A stretch of DNA of 64,000 bases, taken from contig NZ_QHKL01000001.1 in assembly GCF_003947415.1 (NCBI RefSeq), positions 558,001 through 622,000 of the forward strand. The letters are read 5' to 3'. The notes under the pieces are model-generated. The model did not search any database and was not told the origin of the DNA. It worked only from the letters and a program-made list of their open reading frames with translations. This document shows positions 34,039-41,149 of the stretch, piece by piece (position 1 is the first letter of the stretch; every line of letters begins with the position of its first letter). The position numbers and the translations under genes are program-made. The stretch comes from Amycolatopsis sp. WAC 01376 (GTDB taxonomy: Bacteria > Actinomycetota > Actinomycetes > Mycobacteriales > Pseudonocardiaceae).

Positions 34039-35862
34039 CTACGGACGGATTGCGCCAACTCGGCCAATGATGGCCTGTATGTCTGCCGCATCCAGGCCAC
34101 CCGCGAGCGCAATCTCATCCTCAGGGTCGCCCAGCTTCCGGACTGAGGGATCGTCCAAGATTTGTCCCATGAACTCCAGCTTCTCTTTCAATCGCAGTGC
34201 CACGATCTCATCAATACTGCCTTGAGCCTCGAGTATTGTTACTCTAGTTTCAGTGTCGCGTGCAAGACCCAGCCGATGAATACGATCCAGGCTCTGCAAG
34301 AATCGACCTGCCTGAAAATCTCGGTCCACATAGATTGCGTCATGACACACTTGATGCAAACTAACCCCCTCGCCCAGGGTAGCCGGATTCGAAACAAGTA
34401 CCGCGCATGCTGGATCTTCGCGAAATATACGAAGTTGCTCGGCTCTGTCCACAGTGCCCCCGTGCACCACAGCCGGACTGAAGTCTTTAAAGAGCACTTC
34501 TAAAGATTTAATGCTCCGCACAAAACTAGCCCAAACCAGCGTCTTTAGACCCTTTCTCGCATTATCTGCGACAATAGCTAAAGCTTCTTGATACTTAGGA
34601 GGGATTTCATACTTTGACAAATCTCTAAGCAAGACATAGAGCGGCTCGCCTTCATGCACTTCCAAAGGCGGGATCTGAAAAGAAAGCGGCTCGTACTTTG
34701 TCGCTCCCTCCACAAGAAGGGCGGGACTGGTAGCCGCCATCAATAGCCGGAGAACTGCCCTGCCCAATGATTCGAAGTCGTTGCGGTTTCGCTCCGCACG
34801 AGCAGTGAACTGGCCAACCATCGCATCGTATATCTCGCGATGCAGAGGTGACATTTCAACCTTCCGAACACGTGTTGAAACAGGAGGCAAGCCCAGCTCT
34901 TGTTTTGTCGTTCGCGTGTAGAGCGGCCTCAGTTTGCTACTCGCATAGCCAAGATCTCCCCCACCAACCGCCTGCCGGACGACCCGGCGACCACGGCCTG
35001 GCCATACGAATGCCAAGAGGCTTTCAAGATCTTTAGGGCCATTAGGCGCCGGAGTACCACTAAGAATCATCCGGACTCGACTTAATGGGCCAAGCGCCAT
35101 ACAGGCAGACCCATAGACCCCAGCAGCGCCCAATTTCATCCTATGAGCTTCATCTAGGATCATCATTCCGGGAGATTCTTGCAACCACTTAGCAAACCCA
35201 GCGAGAGAAGGGTTTAAACGTTCATAATTTACTAGAAGCAGATCTGCTGCACCTGGCAGGCGATTGGTTACGATTTTTACTTCGAGTGGCCGCTTAAAAC
35301 AGACCCTGGCCTCGTAAAGCCACGCTTCGTAAGCAGCCTTTGGGCCAACCACTAGCAGACGATCGACTTTCCCTTTCTCACGCATCGCCGCGAAGACCGC
35401 CAGCGCCACCCGCGTCTTACCTGCGCCAGGAACACTGAAATTCGCACTATGCCCAAGTGATATCAAGCGGGCTACATCCCGACGCTGAAAGTCGGTCAGC
35501 TCACCGCACCAGCTTGGCCCGAGAAGTTCATCAACTTCACTAGCATCAATTTCGGTTTGCTCGTCACCGCGAAGTCGCCTATCAGCGTCTTCAGCGTCAT
35601 CAAGCATCTCCTCGACAGTTGCTTGAAACGTTGCATCCCAGACCACTGTTTCTGGTTCGGGCCAAACAGCTAATGCCTCAAGGCCAATAAGAAATTCATC
35701 GACAGGAACGACCGCAGCCGTCTTGTCCGAGAACCGCCCGGCCGGAAAACGCTCGAGCAGCCGCCCCAAAGCGGGAACAAAATCTAACCGTGCACGCAGC
35801 AAGGCTTGAGTGCGAGTTACATCAAAGCCAATAAATAGGCTCGCCTCCGAGTCCATAACCAT
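34039..35862 (-). CDS. SNF2/DEAH-type helicase (restriction-associated)
   Basis: 607 residues. Walker A is SVPGAGKTRVAL near residue 142, motif II is DEAHRMK near 237, motif III LSGTPAPNGPKD near 267, and motifs V-VI lie in the second RecA domain (ATLGEGVSLHQVCHDAIYVD, QSLDRIHRLG). The first 110 residues are an N-terminal domain I do not recognise. Its start overlaps the stop of the ParB-like gene by one base (TAATG), so the two are coupled. Codon use and GC are lower than the flanking chromosome. SNF2-type translocases occur in several ATP-dependent restriction systems, which fits its position. Confidence 0.88.
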   Translation of the reverse strand: MVMDSEASLFIGFDVTRTQALLRARLDFVPALGRLLERFPAGRFSDKTAAVVPVDEFLIGLEALAVWPEPETVVWDATFQATVEEMLDDAEDADRRLRGDEQTEIDASEVDELLGPSWCGELTDFQRRDVARLISLGHSANFSVPGAGKTRVALAVFAAMREKGKVDRLLVVGPKAAYEAWLYEARVCFKRPLEVKIVTNRLPGAADLLLVNYERLNPSLAGFAKWLQESPGMMILDEAHRMKLGAAGVYGSACMALGPLSRVRMILSGTPAPNGPKDLESLLAFVWPGRGRRVVRQAVGGGDLGYASSKLRPLYTRTTKQELGLPPVSTRVRKVEMSPLHREIYDAMVGQFTARAERNRNDFESLGRAVLRLLMAATSPALLVEGATKYEPLSFQIPPLEVHEGEPLYVLLRDLSKYEIPPKYQEALAIVADNARKGLKTLVWASFVRSIKSLEVLFKDFSPAVVHGGTVDRAEQLRIFREDPACAVLVSNPATLGEGVSLHQVCHDAIYVDRDFQAGRFLQSLDRIHRLGLARDTETRVTILEAQGSIDEIVALRLKEKLEFMGQILDDPSVRKLGDPEDEIALAGGLDAADIQAIIGRVGAIRP

Positions 35863-37280
35863 TAAGACCCTGAATAGAAGGCCGCGGTGAGCCAGTCCAC
35901 TCCATCACCGGGAACGGAAACTGTACGTCGAGTTTCCAACGCAAGCCGCTCCAGACTCTTCCTAAGCTTGAGGACCGCCTCGTCAAAAGATTCTTCATCT
36001 AGACTTCTAGAACCCCGAGACATAACCAGGTCAGTGACACATTGATCGATATCTTGGCAAGCATCCAGAAGCCTTGTTGGGGCCGCCTGCTTCCGCTTTC
36101 GTATCCGAGCATCCTTGCCCGCCGGCACCAGGGCCTTCTCCATTGCCTTACGAAGTTCCTCTCCAGCCTGCGCTGCTTCGGCTGCGGCAGGATCCCGGAG
36201 GACGGGGTCAGATGCTTCGGCAGCCTTTGCCCGCAAAGCTGTATCAGTTAGCTTTCTGACAGAAGCCAAGGCATTTGACGCACCCTTAACCTTCCGATTT
36301 AACCCCGGGATAGCAACTGATTCATGACCGGCGTCTTGTTCTTTCAGCATCTCAGGAAGGTGTTTAGACAGATAACGCTGTTGAAAATCATCTTCAATCA
36401 ACCGCACATCGGTCTTCGAAAAGTCAAGAGTGATAGCGGCCAGACGATACTCCTTTACCAACTCTGCCATTTCCGGGTCAACAGTGATGTCTTTTTGGTA
36501 TCGCCGATATAGTTCTTTAAGCTTCTCAGCTTTATCTTCGAACGCAAAGATTGGCAGGAGCGCACCCTGCGCCTTGCTGCGTTCGACTAGTGATTCGATA
36601 CACCTGAGCACCCACAAGTCTTGTTCGCACGCAGCTGCCGTAGTGCGAAAAGTTGTCGCGATCACACTAGTCGGCATTCCCTGTTTGGTAAGTTCATCAA
36701 TAGCTAGTAGCCGGTTGACATAGGAGTACTCTCGATGATGCGTCTTTCGGAGCTGCAAAGACAGCTCGACGTCGCTTATATCAGCCCAACTACATGACTC
36801 AGGAAGAACCGCGACACGCATGCCTTGCCCCGGCCCGCCAATCTGAAGCAGAGCCGCACGCCTCGTATTACCGTTTACAAGCACACCGTCGCGGGTGATT
36901 AGCCCCGGGTCAGTTTGTTTATATTCGTTCAGACTCTCTGCCAACCCAGTGAAAACTGGATCAACTTTCGAAAGATCCGATGGCAAGGCTTTGAGCAAGA
37001 AGTCCAGGTACTCTTGACTTCCCTGGCTCCAGGGGTCCTGTTCGAGCAAGTCACTTCGCGAGCTGTCGTGACTGCGTTGAGCGCGAATCCTGTGAGTAGC
37101 TGGGTTGTAGTACAGGTCACCTACCGACATCTCGATAACATCGAGATGCGTTGGCCGGCCACGCCAGTCAATAGTTACAGTCTCGTGCACCCCTGCGCCG
37201 GCAGCAACTTCTGCCAGTCGACTCTCGATCAGCGCGCGGTTCTCTTCAGCTCGTGGCGGCCGACCGTAGTCTTTAGTCAC
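35862..37280 (-). CDS. ParB-like protein of the restriction island
   Basis: 472 residues. DGVLVNGNTRRAALLQIG near residue 135 matches the ParB/Srx-type box (nucleotide-binding) used in ParB and in DndB-like proteins. The C-terminal half is helical and charged with no known domain. GTG 37280 has GGGAGAG upstream. It is in an operon between an HNH nuclease gene and the helicase gene. ParB-fold proteins can bind CTP or DNA and sometimes act as nucleases. The protein probably works with the helicase; its role is inferred. Confidence 0.72.
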   Translation of the reverse strand: MTKDYGRPPRAEENRALIESRLAEVAAGAGVHETVTIDWRGRPTHLDVIEMSVGDLYYNPATHRIRAQRSHDSSRSDLLEQDPWSQGSQEYLDFLLKALPSDLSKVDPVFTGLAESLNEYKQTDPGLITRDGVLVNGNTRRAALLQIGGPGQGMRVAVLPESCSWADISDVELSLQLRKTHHREYSYVNRLLAIDELTKQGMPTSVIATTFRTTAAACEQDLWVLRCIESLVERSKAQGALLPIFAFEDKAEKLKELYRRYQKDITVDPEMAELVKEYRLAAITLDFSKTDVRLIEDDFQQRYLSKHLPEMLKEQDAGHESVAIPGLNRKVKGASNALASVRKLTDTALRAKAAEASDPVLRDPAAAEAAQAGEELRKAMEKALVPAGKDARIRKRKQAAPTRLLDACQDIDQCVTDLVMSRGSRSLDEESFDEAVLKLRKSLERLALETRRTVSVPGDGVDWLTAAFYSGS

Positions 37281-37349
37281 TACTCTCTCCCGATACGAAG
37301 TCGCTCTGGTTCAGCAGTGCAGCCTGCCGAAGTGATAGCTTAGTACGGT

Positions 37350-37991
37350 CTAGCCAAGGCCTAGCGCTTCCTGGACTTTAGACCGTGCTTCAGCCGGCAA
37401 GGACCGGTAGTCGCCCCACAGCTCCTCAATCCGGCTGAAGTCTCTGCTATCTGCTTTAACCCAGCTGGTTAGCAGACGGCGTTCGATAGCCCCAAGGGCA
37501 GACAGGTCCCGCAGTACGGCATCCAGGCTGGCCTCGATGCCCCGTCCGCCGACCCTGCACCTCTTACACTCGGTGACTAGCTGTACCTCGACACCCGTGG
37601 GCGTGACCACGTGCCGGCGAGCGATGTCAAGCTGAGCCATCTCATGTGTGCCGACGTAGGGGTGACCAGGTGTAATGCCGCACGACCGGCACATGTTGCC
37701 ATCGGCCGCGAGTACCTCTCTGCGCAAGGCGGCGCCTATAGCAGCATTTGCTCGTTGACTAAGCGCAACACCTCGCTCCCAGACGGGGAGGCCAGCTTTG
37801 ACGAAGCAATGCTCGTGAGGATCAAGGGTTAGGTCTTCACGGTTGGTGTCGATCTGCCATTCATACTTTCGAAGATCCCGCATCCTTCTGTCAATCTGGG
37901 ACACACCCGGAAAATCTTTTCTTAGCTTCTCCTTTGTAAATTTATTTCCCTCGCCGACTTCCGCGAGCAGCCACAGGGCGACTCGCTTCAT
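37350..37991 (-). CDS. HNH-type nuclease with winged-helix-like N-terminus
   Basis: 213 residues from ATG 37991. The N-terminal part (KLRKDFPGVSQIDRRMRDLRKYEWQI) looks like a winged helix often fused to restriction-type HNH nucleases. The C-terminal part has MCRSCG, a central HEMAQLDIARRH and TECKRCR, giving two CxxC pairs and the His of a zinc-finger HNH fold. First gene of the HNH, ParB, helicase operon (69 bp to the ParB start). It is a plausible nuclease for that system. Upstream in-frame residues (to 38138) look non-coding and were left out. Confidence 0.75.
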   Translation of the reverse strand: MKRVALWLLAEVGEGNKFTKEKLRKDFPGVSQIDRRMRDLRKYEWQIDTNREDLTLDPHEHCFVKAGLPVWERGVALSQRANAAIGAALRREVLAADGNMCRSCGITPGHPYVGTHEMAQLDIARRHVVTPTGVEVQLVTECKRCRVGGRGIEASLDAVLRDLSALGAIERRLLTSWVKADSRDFSRIEELWGDYRSLPAEARSKVQEALGLG

Positions 37992-38398
37992 CGTTCCAAG
38001 CTCATGATCTTGCCACGACGGGAGCACGCATAAAGCCCTTCTGTGCCGACTTCGCTGACAGGTCACACTGCGAACCAGCAGACCATGACAGCTGAACTTC
38101 CTTTGTAACACAGAAGGTTCACCGAGCCCACCGCGCAAGCATCCCTACATTTTTTGTAATTACTACACCGATTGTACGGACCAGCAACGCTATCCGACAT
38201 ATTGCGATGTATTGCGATATATCGAATAGCGGACGGGCTGCGGACAGATTTTTGTTGCCGCAAGAAAAATTGAGATTTTTGAGCCAGTCGCTGCCACCTG
38301 AATGACGTCGATGCCCTACAGTCGCGTACATGTCCTTCGCGCCTTCACGCGCCGAAGGGCTGTACGCAACTCTTCAAGGAAGGGGTTGAGCGAGGGGG
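37992..38398. other. 407-bp AT-rich intergenic region with short direct repeats
   Basis: Much lower GC than the chromosome. TATTGCGAT occurs at 38200-38208 and again at 38210-38218, followed by TATATCGAA, giving a 10-bp-period array. It separates the HNH operon (minus) from the HTH regulator (plus), so it carries both promoters and is a likely binding site for that regulator. No gene is seen in it. Confidence 0.6.
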
Positions 38399-39109
38399 AT
38401 GCCACCGATAGGACGCGTGGGCGGCAGATACCCGGACGGGACTACGCCCATGGCCGCGGCTTTCGCCGAGGCTCTCACTGACCTGCACAAATGCTTCCAC
38501 TCAAGCACTATCGCCGCGGTGAGTAAGCGACTTGGAGTCTCAGACGCATCACTCTCGCACTACTACAACGCGCGGCGGCTACCAGCGATCGCAACTTTGA
38601 TCTTGATGTACGAGGAGGCGGCACAGGACGTTGCAAAGCATGGCGTGCTCACCACAATGCCGTTCACCCTTGAGCACCTTCTCGAACTCCGAGCCGCTGC
38701 CAAGGTGGGGTTGTGCCCTAGCTGCCATCGTGCGCTCACGGAAGTGCCGCCCGATTCGGTGGACGCTCACCAAGCAACGGACCGGCGCAACAGCACGCCG
38801 CCCCACGTCGACCGGCGCAACGCGACGAGCGCACCCACGCCGCCACCAGGACTCGATGAGGTCTTGGCCTACATCGAGAGCGAACGCCTGCATGACGTTT
38901 CCAGTGTTCTCTGGGCGACTGCTTCCGAAGTAACCGCTGAGGAAGTGGCCGGTGCTGTGTCGTTCTTCGTTGAAGCTGGCCACCCTGATGCTGCGGATGT
39001 GCTCCTGCGTGGCGCACAGAGCCGCAGCCCACAAGATCGACTGGCCATCATCGGAGAGCTCCTCAGTGCCGGACTGGCCGACAACGCACTCGTACTTTTG
39101 GAAAGGTAG
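38399..39109 (+). CDS. helix-turn-helix regulator with CxxC motif
   Basis: 236 residues. The N-terminal part holds an XRE-like helix-turn-helix (TIAAVSKRLGVSDASLSHYYNARRLPA). CPSCH near residue 104 is half of a possible zinc site. The C-terminal third has two helical repeats (VAGAVSFFVEAGHPDAADVLLRGA and similar). Proteins of this plan are common in Streptomyces accessory regions. It sits beside the defence operon and could regulate it, binding the repeats at 38200-38218; this is inference. Confidence 0.72.
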   Translation: MPPIGRVGGRYPDGTTPMAAAFAEALTDLHKCFHSSTIAAVSKRLGVSDASLSHYYNARRLPAIATLILMYEEAAQDVAKHGVLTTMPFTLEHLLELRAAAKVGLCPSCHRALTEVPPDSVDAHQATDRRNSTPPHVDRRNATSAPTPPPGLDEVLAYIESERLHDVSSVLWATASEVTAEEVAGAVSFFVEAGHPDAADVLLRGAQSRSPQDRLAIIGELLSAGLADNALVLLER

Positions 39110-39400
39110 GTGACCCTGTCCGGAACGTCGTCCTTGCTACCGGAGGCGGCGGGAGCGAACTGGCTTGACGCCGCTACGTCCCGCTCTGACCTGCCTCCCG
39201 TCGCGCGAGGTCCTCCTTCGCGCAATCCATCAGTAACTCGCAGTGTTGTGATCAACAATACGTAGTTGAGGTAGAGCGATATGTATTCACGAAGACCGAG
39301 ATATCGAAGGAAGACCCGACCGGCAGGCCTAGGAACCAAGGCCGGCCGGGCCCTCCCCCTTCAGAACCCCTGCCAACCTCCGCGGACAAGGAGTCCCTAC

Positions 39401-39619
39401 ATGAATAGTAAACGTCGCCGCTCTTCTTCGGGTGGCCGTCCGGCCCGAGTCACACGGTCGGGAAGGCTGGTTCCCGGTAAACCTGCTGGTGGGAACAGGC
39501 ACCCTGAGCCCACCGGATGGCGCCGGTGGTGGCAGCTTGCCTGCACGCACTTCGTCAAGGGCCTTGCCTACGCCGCCGGATCGGCGCTCGTAGGCTTGAT
39601 CATCTGGCTGCTGAGTTAG
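39401..39619 (+). CDS. 72-residue basic protein with C-terminal membrane helix
   Basis: The first 45 residues are Arg/Lys/Gly-rich (KRRRSSSGGRPARVTRSGR) and the last 22 form one hydrophobic helix (GLAYAAGSALVGLIIWLL), so it is tail-anchored. AAGGAG lies 7 nt before ATG 39401 and a strong terminator follows, supporting a real gene. No homologue is recognised. In a defence island such small membrane proteins can be effectors or toxins, but nothing here proves it. Confidence 0.6.
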   Translation: MNSKRRRSSSGGRPARVTRSGRLVPGKPAGGNRHPEPTGWRRWWQLACTHFVKGLAYAAGSALVGLIIWLLS

Positions 39620-39650
39620 CCGGCCCTGTGTCGTATTACTGCTGATTTCA

Positions 39651-39702
39651 CTCCCGCTGGCCTGGCTAATCGATACAGCTCGGGTAGCCAGGCCAGCGGG
39701 AG
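39651..39702. terminator. 18-bp hairpin between convergent island genes
   Basis: CTCCCGCTGGCCTGGCTA (39651-39668) and its complement (39685-39702) form a perfect stem with a 16-nt loop. It lies after the 72-residue gene (plus) and after the NaeI-type gene (minus), so it can stop both. Confidence 0.8.
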
Positions 39703-39732
39703 CCGTTAGCGCCGATCACCTAACACCGCAAC

Positions 39733-40683
39733 CTAGCTACGAGGAACAACCGGGGCCGGGTGCGGAGGATCATCTCGTGTTGCCTTCCGCCAGAGCTGGC
39801 CTTGTATCGAGGCCACAGGCATGCCTTCATCGTTTCCCGCGGGAACAACCCGGGTGACTACGAACTGCCCCTTCTGCGGAACCGGGAGTCCTAACGCGGA
39901 CGCAACTCCAGGATCATTGTCCTGGTGCCCAAGAACAAGCAAGCCTTCGGGACGAAGCGCATCGCGGGCACCGCCATTGCTGCGCATCCGTTTTAACGGA
40001 TCATCCAGGCCCCAGCCCACTGTTTCAACGGTGGCCCGGGTGATTATCTGATTGTGAACGTCTCGGCACAGTTGAAACAACCGTGCTTGCGCATGTCGAT
40101 CGCCACGTCTTGCGCAGGCGTTCATGATCCGCTCCCGCTTCAGCGGATCAAGGTGCAACAGGACGTTCGGAGCGAGATCGCCGTGCGACGACCAGAGCCA
40201 TCTGATCTCGGTGACGCCGCGCTCCGTCAGGCGACGCTTCGCATCTCGATTTGCAGTCAGTCGCAACCGATCTTGCCTGGCCCGGACAAGGCCGGCGCGC
40301 CACCTGCTTTCCAGGTCACTTGCCCAGATCACCAAGCACAGCTGGTCGACCATCTCGGGCCCCATCTCCCAGCCTCCGATCCGCTGGGAAAACTTGCAGT
40401 CCACATCATGGCCGGCGATCCGATAGTCGGTAGCCACTCCATCTGCGAAATTAAATTCACGGTGCAGGTTGATCTCAACCAACGTGCCCATGTGGGTCTT
40501 TTCGGTCTTGTGAAGCTGTACGTAATCCCACCGGCCGCTTCGGCGCCCGTCAAGAAGCTGGTCAATTGTTTCTCTAAGTACCTTGGCGACACGGTCGCCG
40601 GACGGATCATGCTCATAAAGCCGGTCGGTTACAGCGTCGAGTTCAGGGTCATCTCCACGTCCAGGCGGACCCTCTAGAACCAT
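39733..40683 (-). CDS. NaeI-family type II restriction endonuclease
   Basis: 316 residues, the same size as R.NaeI. KTEKTHMGTLVEINLHREF and HDVDCKFSQ carry the catalytic Glu/Asp-x-Lys pattern, and the C-terminal domain (GARDALRPEGLLVLGHQDNDP) matches the second, topoisomerase-like DNA-binding domain of NaeI, which needs two copies of GCCGGC. The start is uncertain: ATG 40683 gives the NaeI length; TTG 40692 has GAGGGG at good spacing; GTG 40713 is the longest. The probable methylase lies 5.7 kb away, an unusual separation. It is next to a tRNA gene at the island edge. Confidence 0.9.
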   Translation of the reverse strand: MVLEGPPGRGDDPELDAVTDRLYEHDPSGDRVAKVLRETIDQLLDGRRSGRWDYVQLHKTEKTHMGTLVEINLHREFNFADGVATDYRIAGHDVDCKFSQRIGGWEMGPEMVDQLCLVIWASDLESRWRAGLVRARQDRLRLTANRDAKRRLTERGVTEIRWLWSSHGDLAPNVLLHLDPLKRERIMNACARRGDRHAQARLFQLCRDVHNQIITRATVETVGWGLDDPLKRMRSNGGARDALRPEGLLVLGHQDNDPGVASALGLPVPQKGQFVVTRVVPAGNDEGMPVASIQGQLWRKATRDDPPHPAPVVPRS

Positions 40684-40830
40684 GTCGAACAAGCCGGCGT
40701 CCCCTCGCTGCACTCAAAGTGCTCAACTTCATACCGATGCCGGCACAGCGGCGGAAGCACGCCTGGCTGGCACTGAACACATGCTGCCCCAGTCGCGCGT
40801 GTCCGGTCCAGCAGTTAACGGACAGACAAA

Positions 40831-40858
40831 AAGGCCCTCCCGCGAACGGGAGGGCCTT
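40831..40858 (-). terminator. Rho-independent terminator of the tRNA transcript
   Basis: AAGGCCCTCCCG (40831-40842) and CGGGAGGGCCTT (40847-40858) form a perfect 12-bp stem with a CGAA loop; on the minus strand TTTTT follows. It lies 20 bp past the 3' end of tRNA-Arg. Confidence 0.9.
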
Positions 40859-40878
40859 AGTGCTGTCTCAACCAGACG

Positions 40879-40952
40879 TGCGCCCGAAGGGATTCGAACC
40901 CCTGACCTTCTGATCCGTAGTCAGATGCTCTATCCAGCTGAGCTACGGGCGC
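40879..40952 (-). tRNA. tRNA-Arg (anticodon ACG)
   Basis: 74-nt cloverleaf on the minus strand. The 7-bp acceptor stem is GCGCCCG with CGGGCGC, the D arm GCTCAGCTGGATAGAGC, the anticodon loop CTACGGA with ACG, and the T arm GGGGTTCGAATCCC (last bases pair). CCA is not encoded. ACG (read as ICG) decodes CGU/CGC/CGA. Its 3' end points toward the restriction island. Confidence 0.97.
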
Positions 40953-40994
40953 TTGTTCAGTTATCAATCTAGCACCTGCCGGAACAGGCACCAG

Positions 40995-41084
40995 CGGAGG
41001 CTCCGGGATTTGAACCCGGGAGGGGGGGTTACCCCCAACCGCATTAGCAGTGCGGCGCCATAGACCAGACTAGGCGAAGCCTCC
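40995..41084 (-). tRNA. tRNA-Ser (anticodon GCT)
   Basis: 90-nt class II tRNA on the minus strand with acceptor GGAGGCT/AGCCTCC, anticodon loop CTGCTAA (GCT) and a long variable arm (TTGGGGGTAACCCCC region), as serine tRNAs require. It decodes AGC/AGU. It is followed 42 bp later by tRNA-Arg; both are probably one transcript ended at 40831. Confidence 0.97.
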
Positions 41085-41149
41085 CAGGCCCAACGACCAC
41101 TGCTCAAATAGGTTACACACCCCGCGGACCCCCTTGGAAGGGGGCCCCC

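Noticed and set aside
39281-39400. Longer N-terminus for the 72-residue protein
   Set aside because: AAGGAG is placed for ATG 39401; the upstream 40 codons are Arg/Pro-rich and lack a ribosome site.
32177-40683. BREX, DISARM, Dnd or Gabija system
   Set aside because: Key genes of each (PglZ, DrmA/B, DndCDE, GajA/B) are absent.
32122-40878. Integrative element with tRNA-derived att sites
   Set aside because: No integrase gene, and I found no copy of the tRNA-Arg 3' sequence near the left edge of the island.
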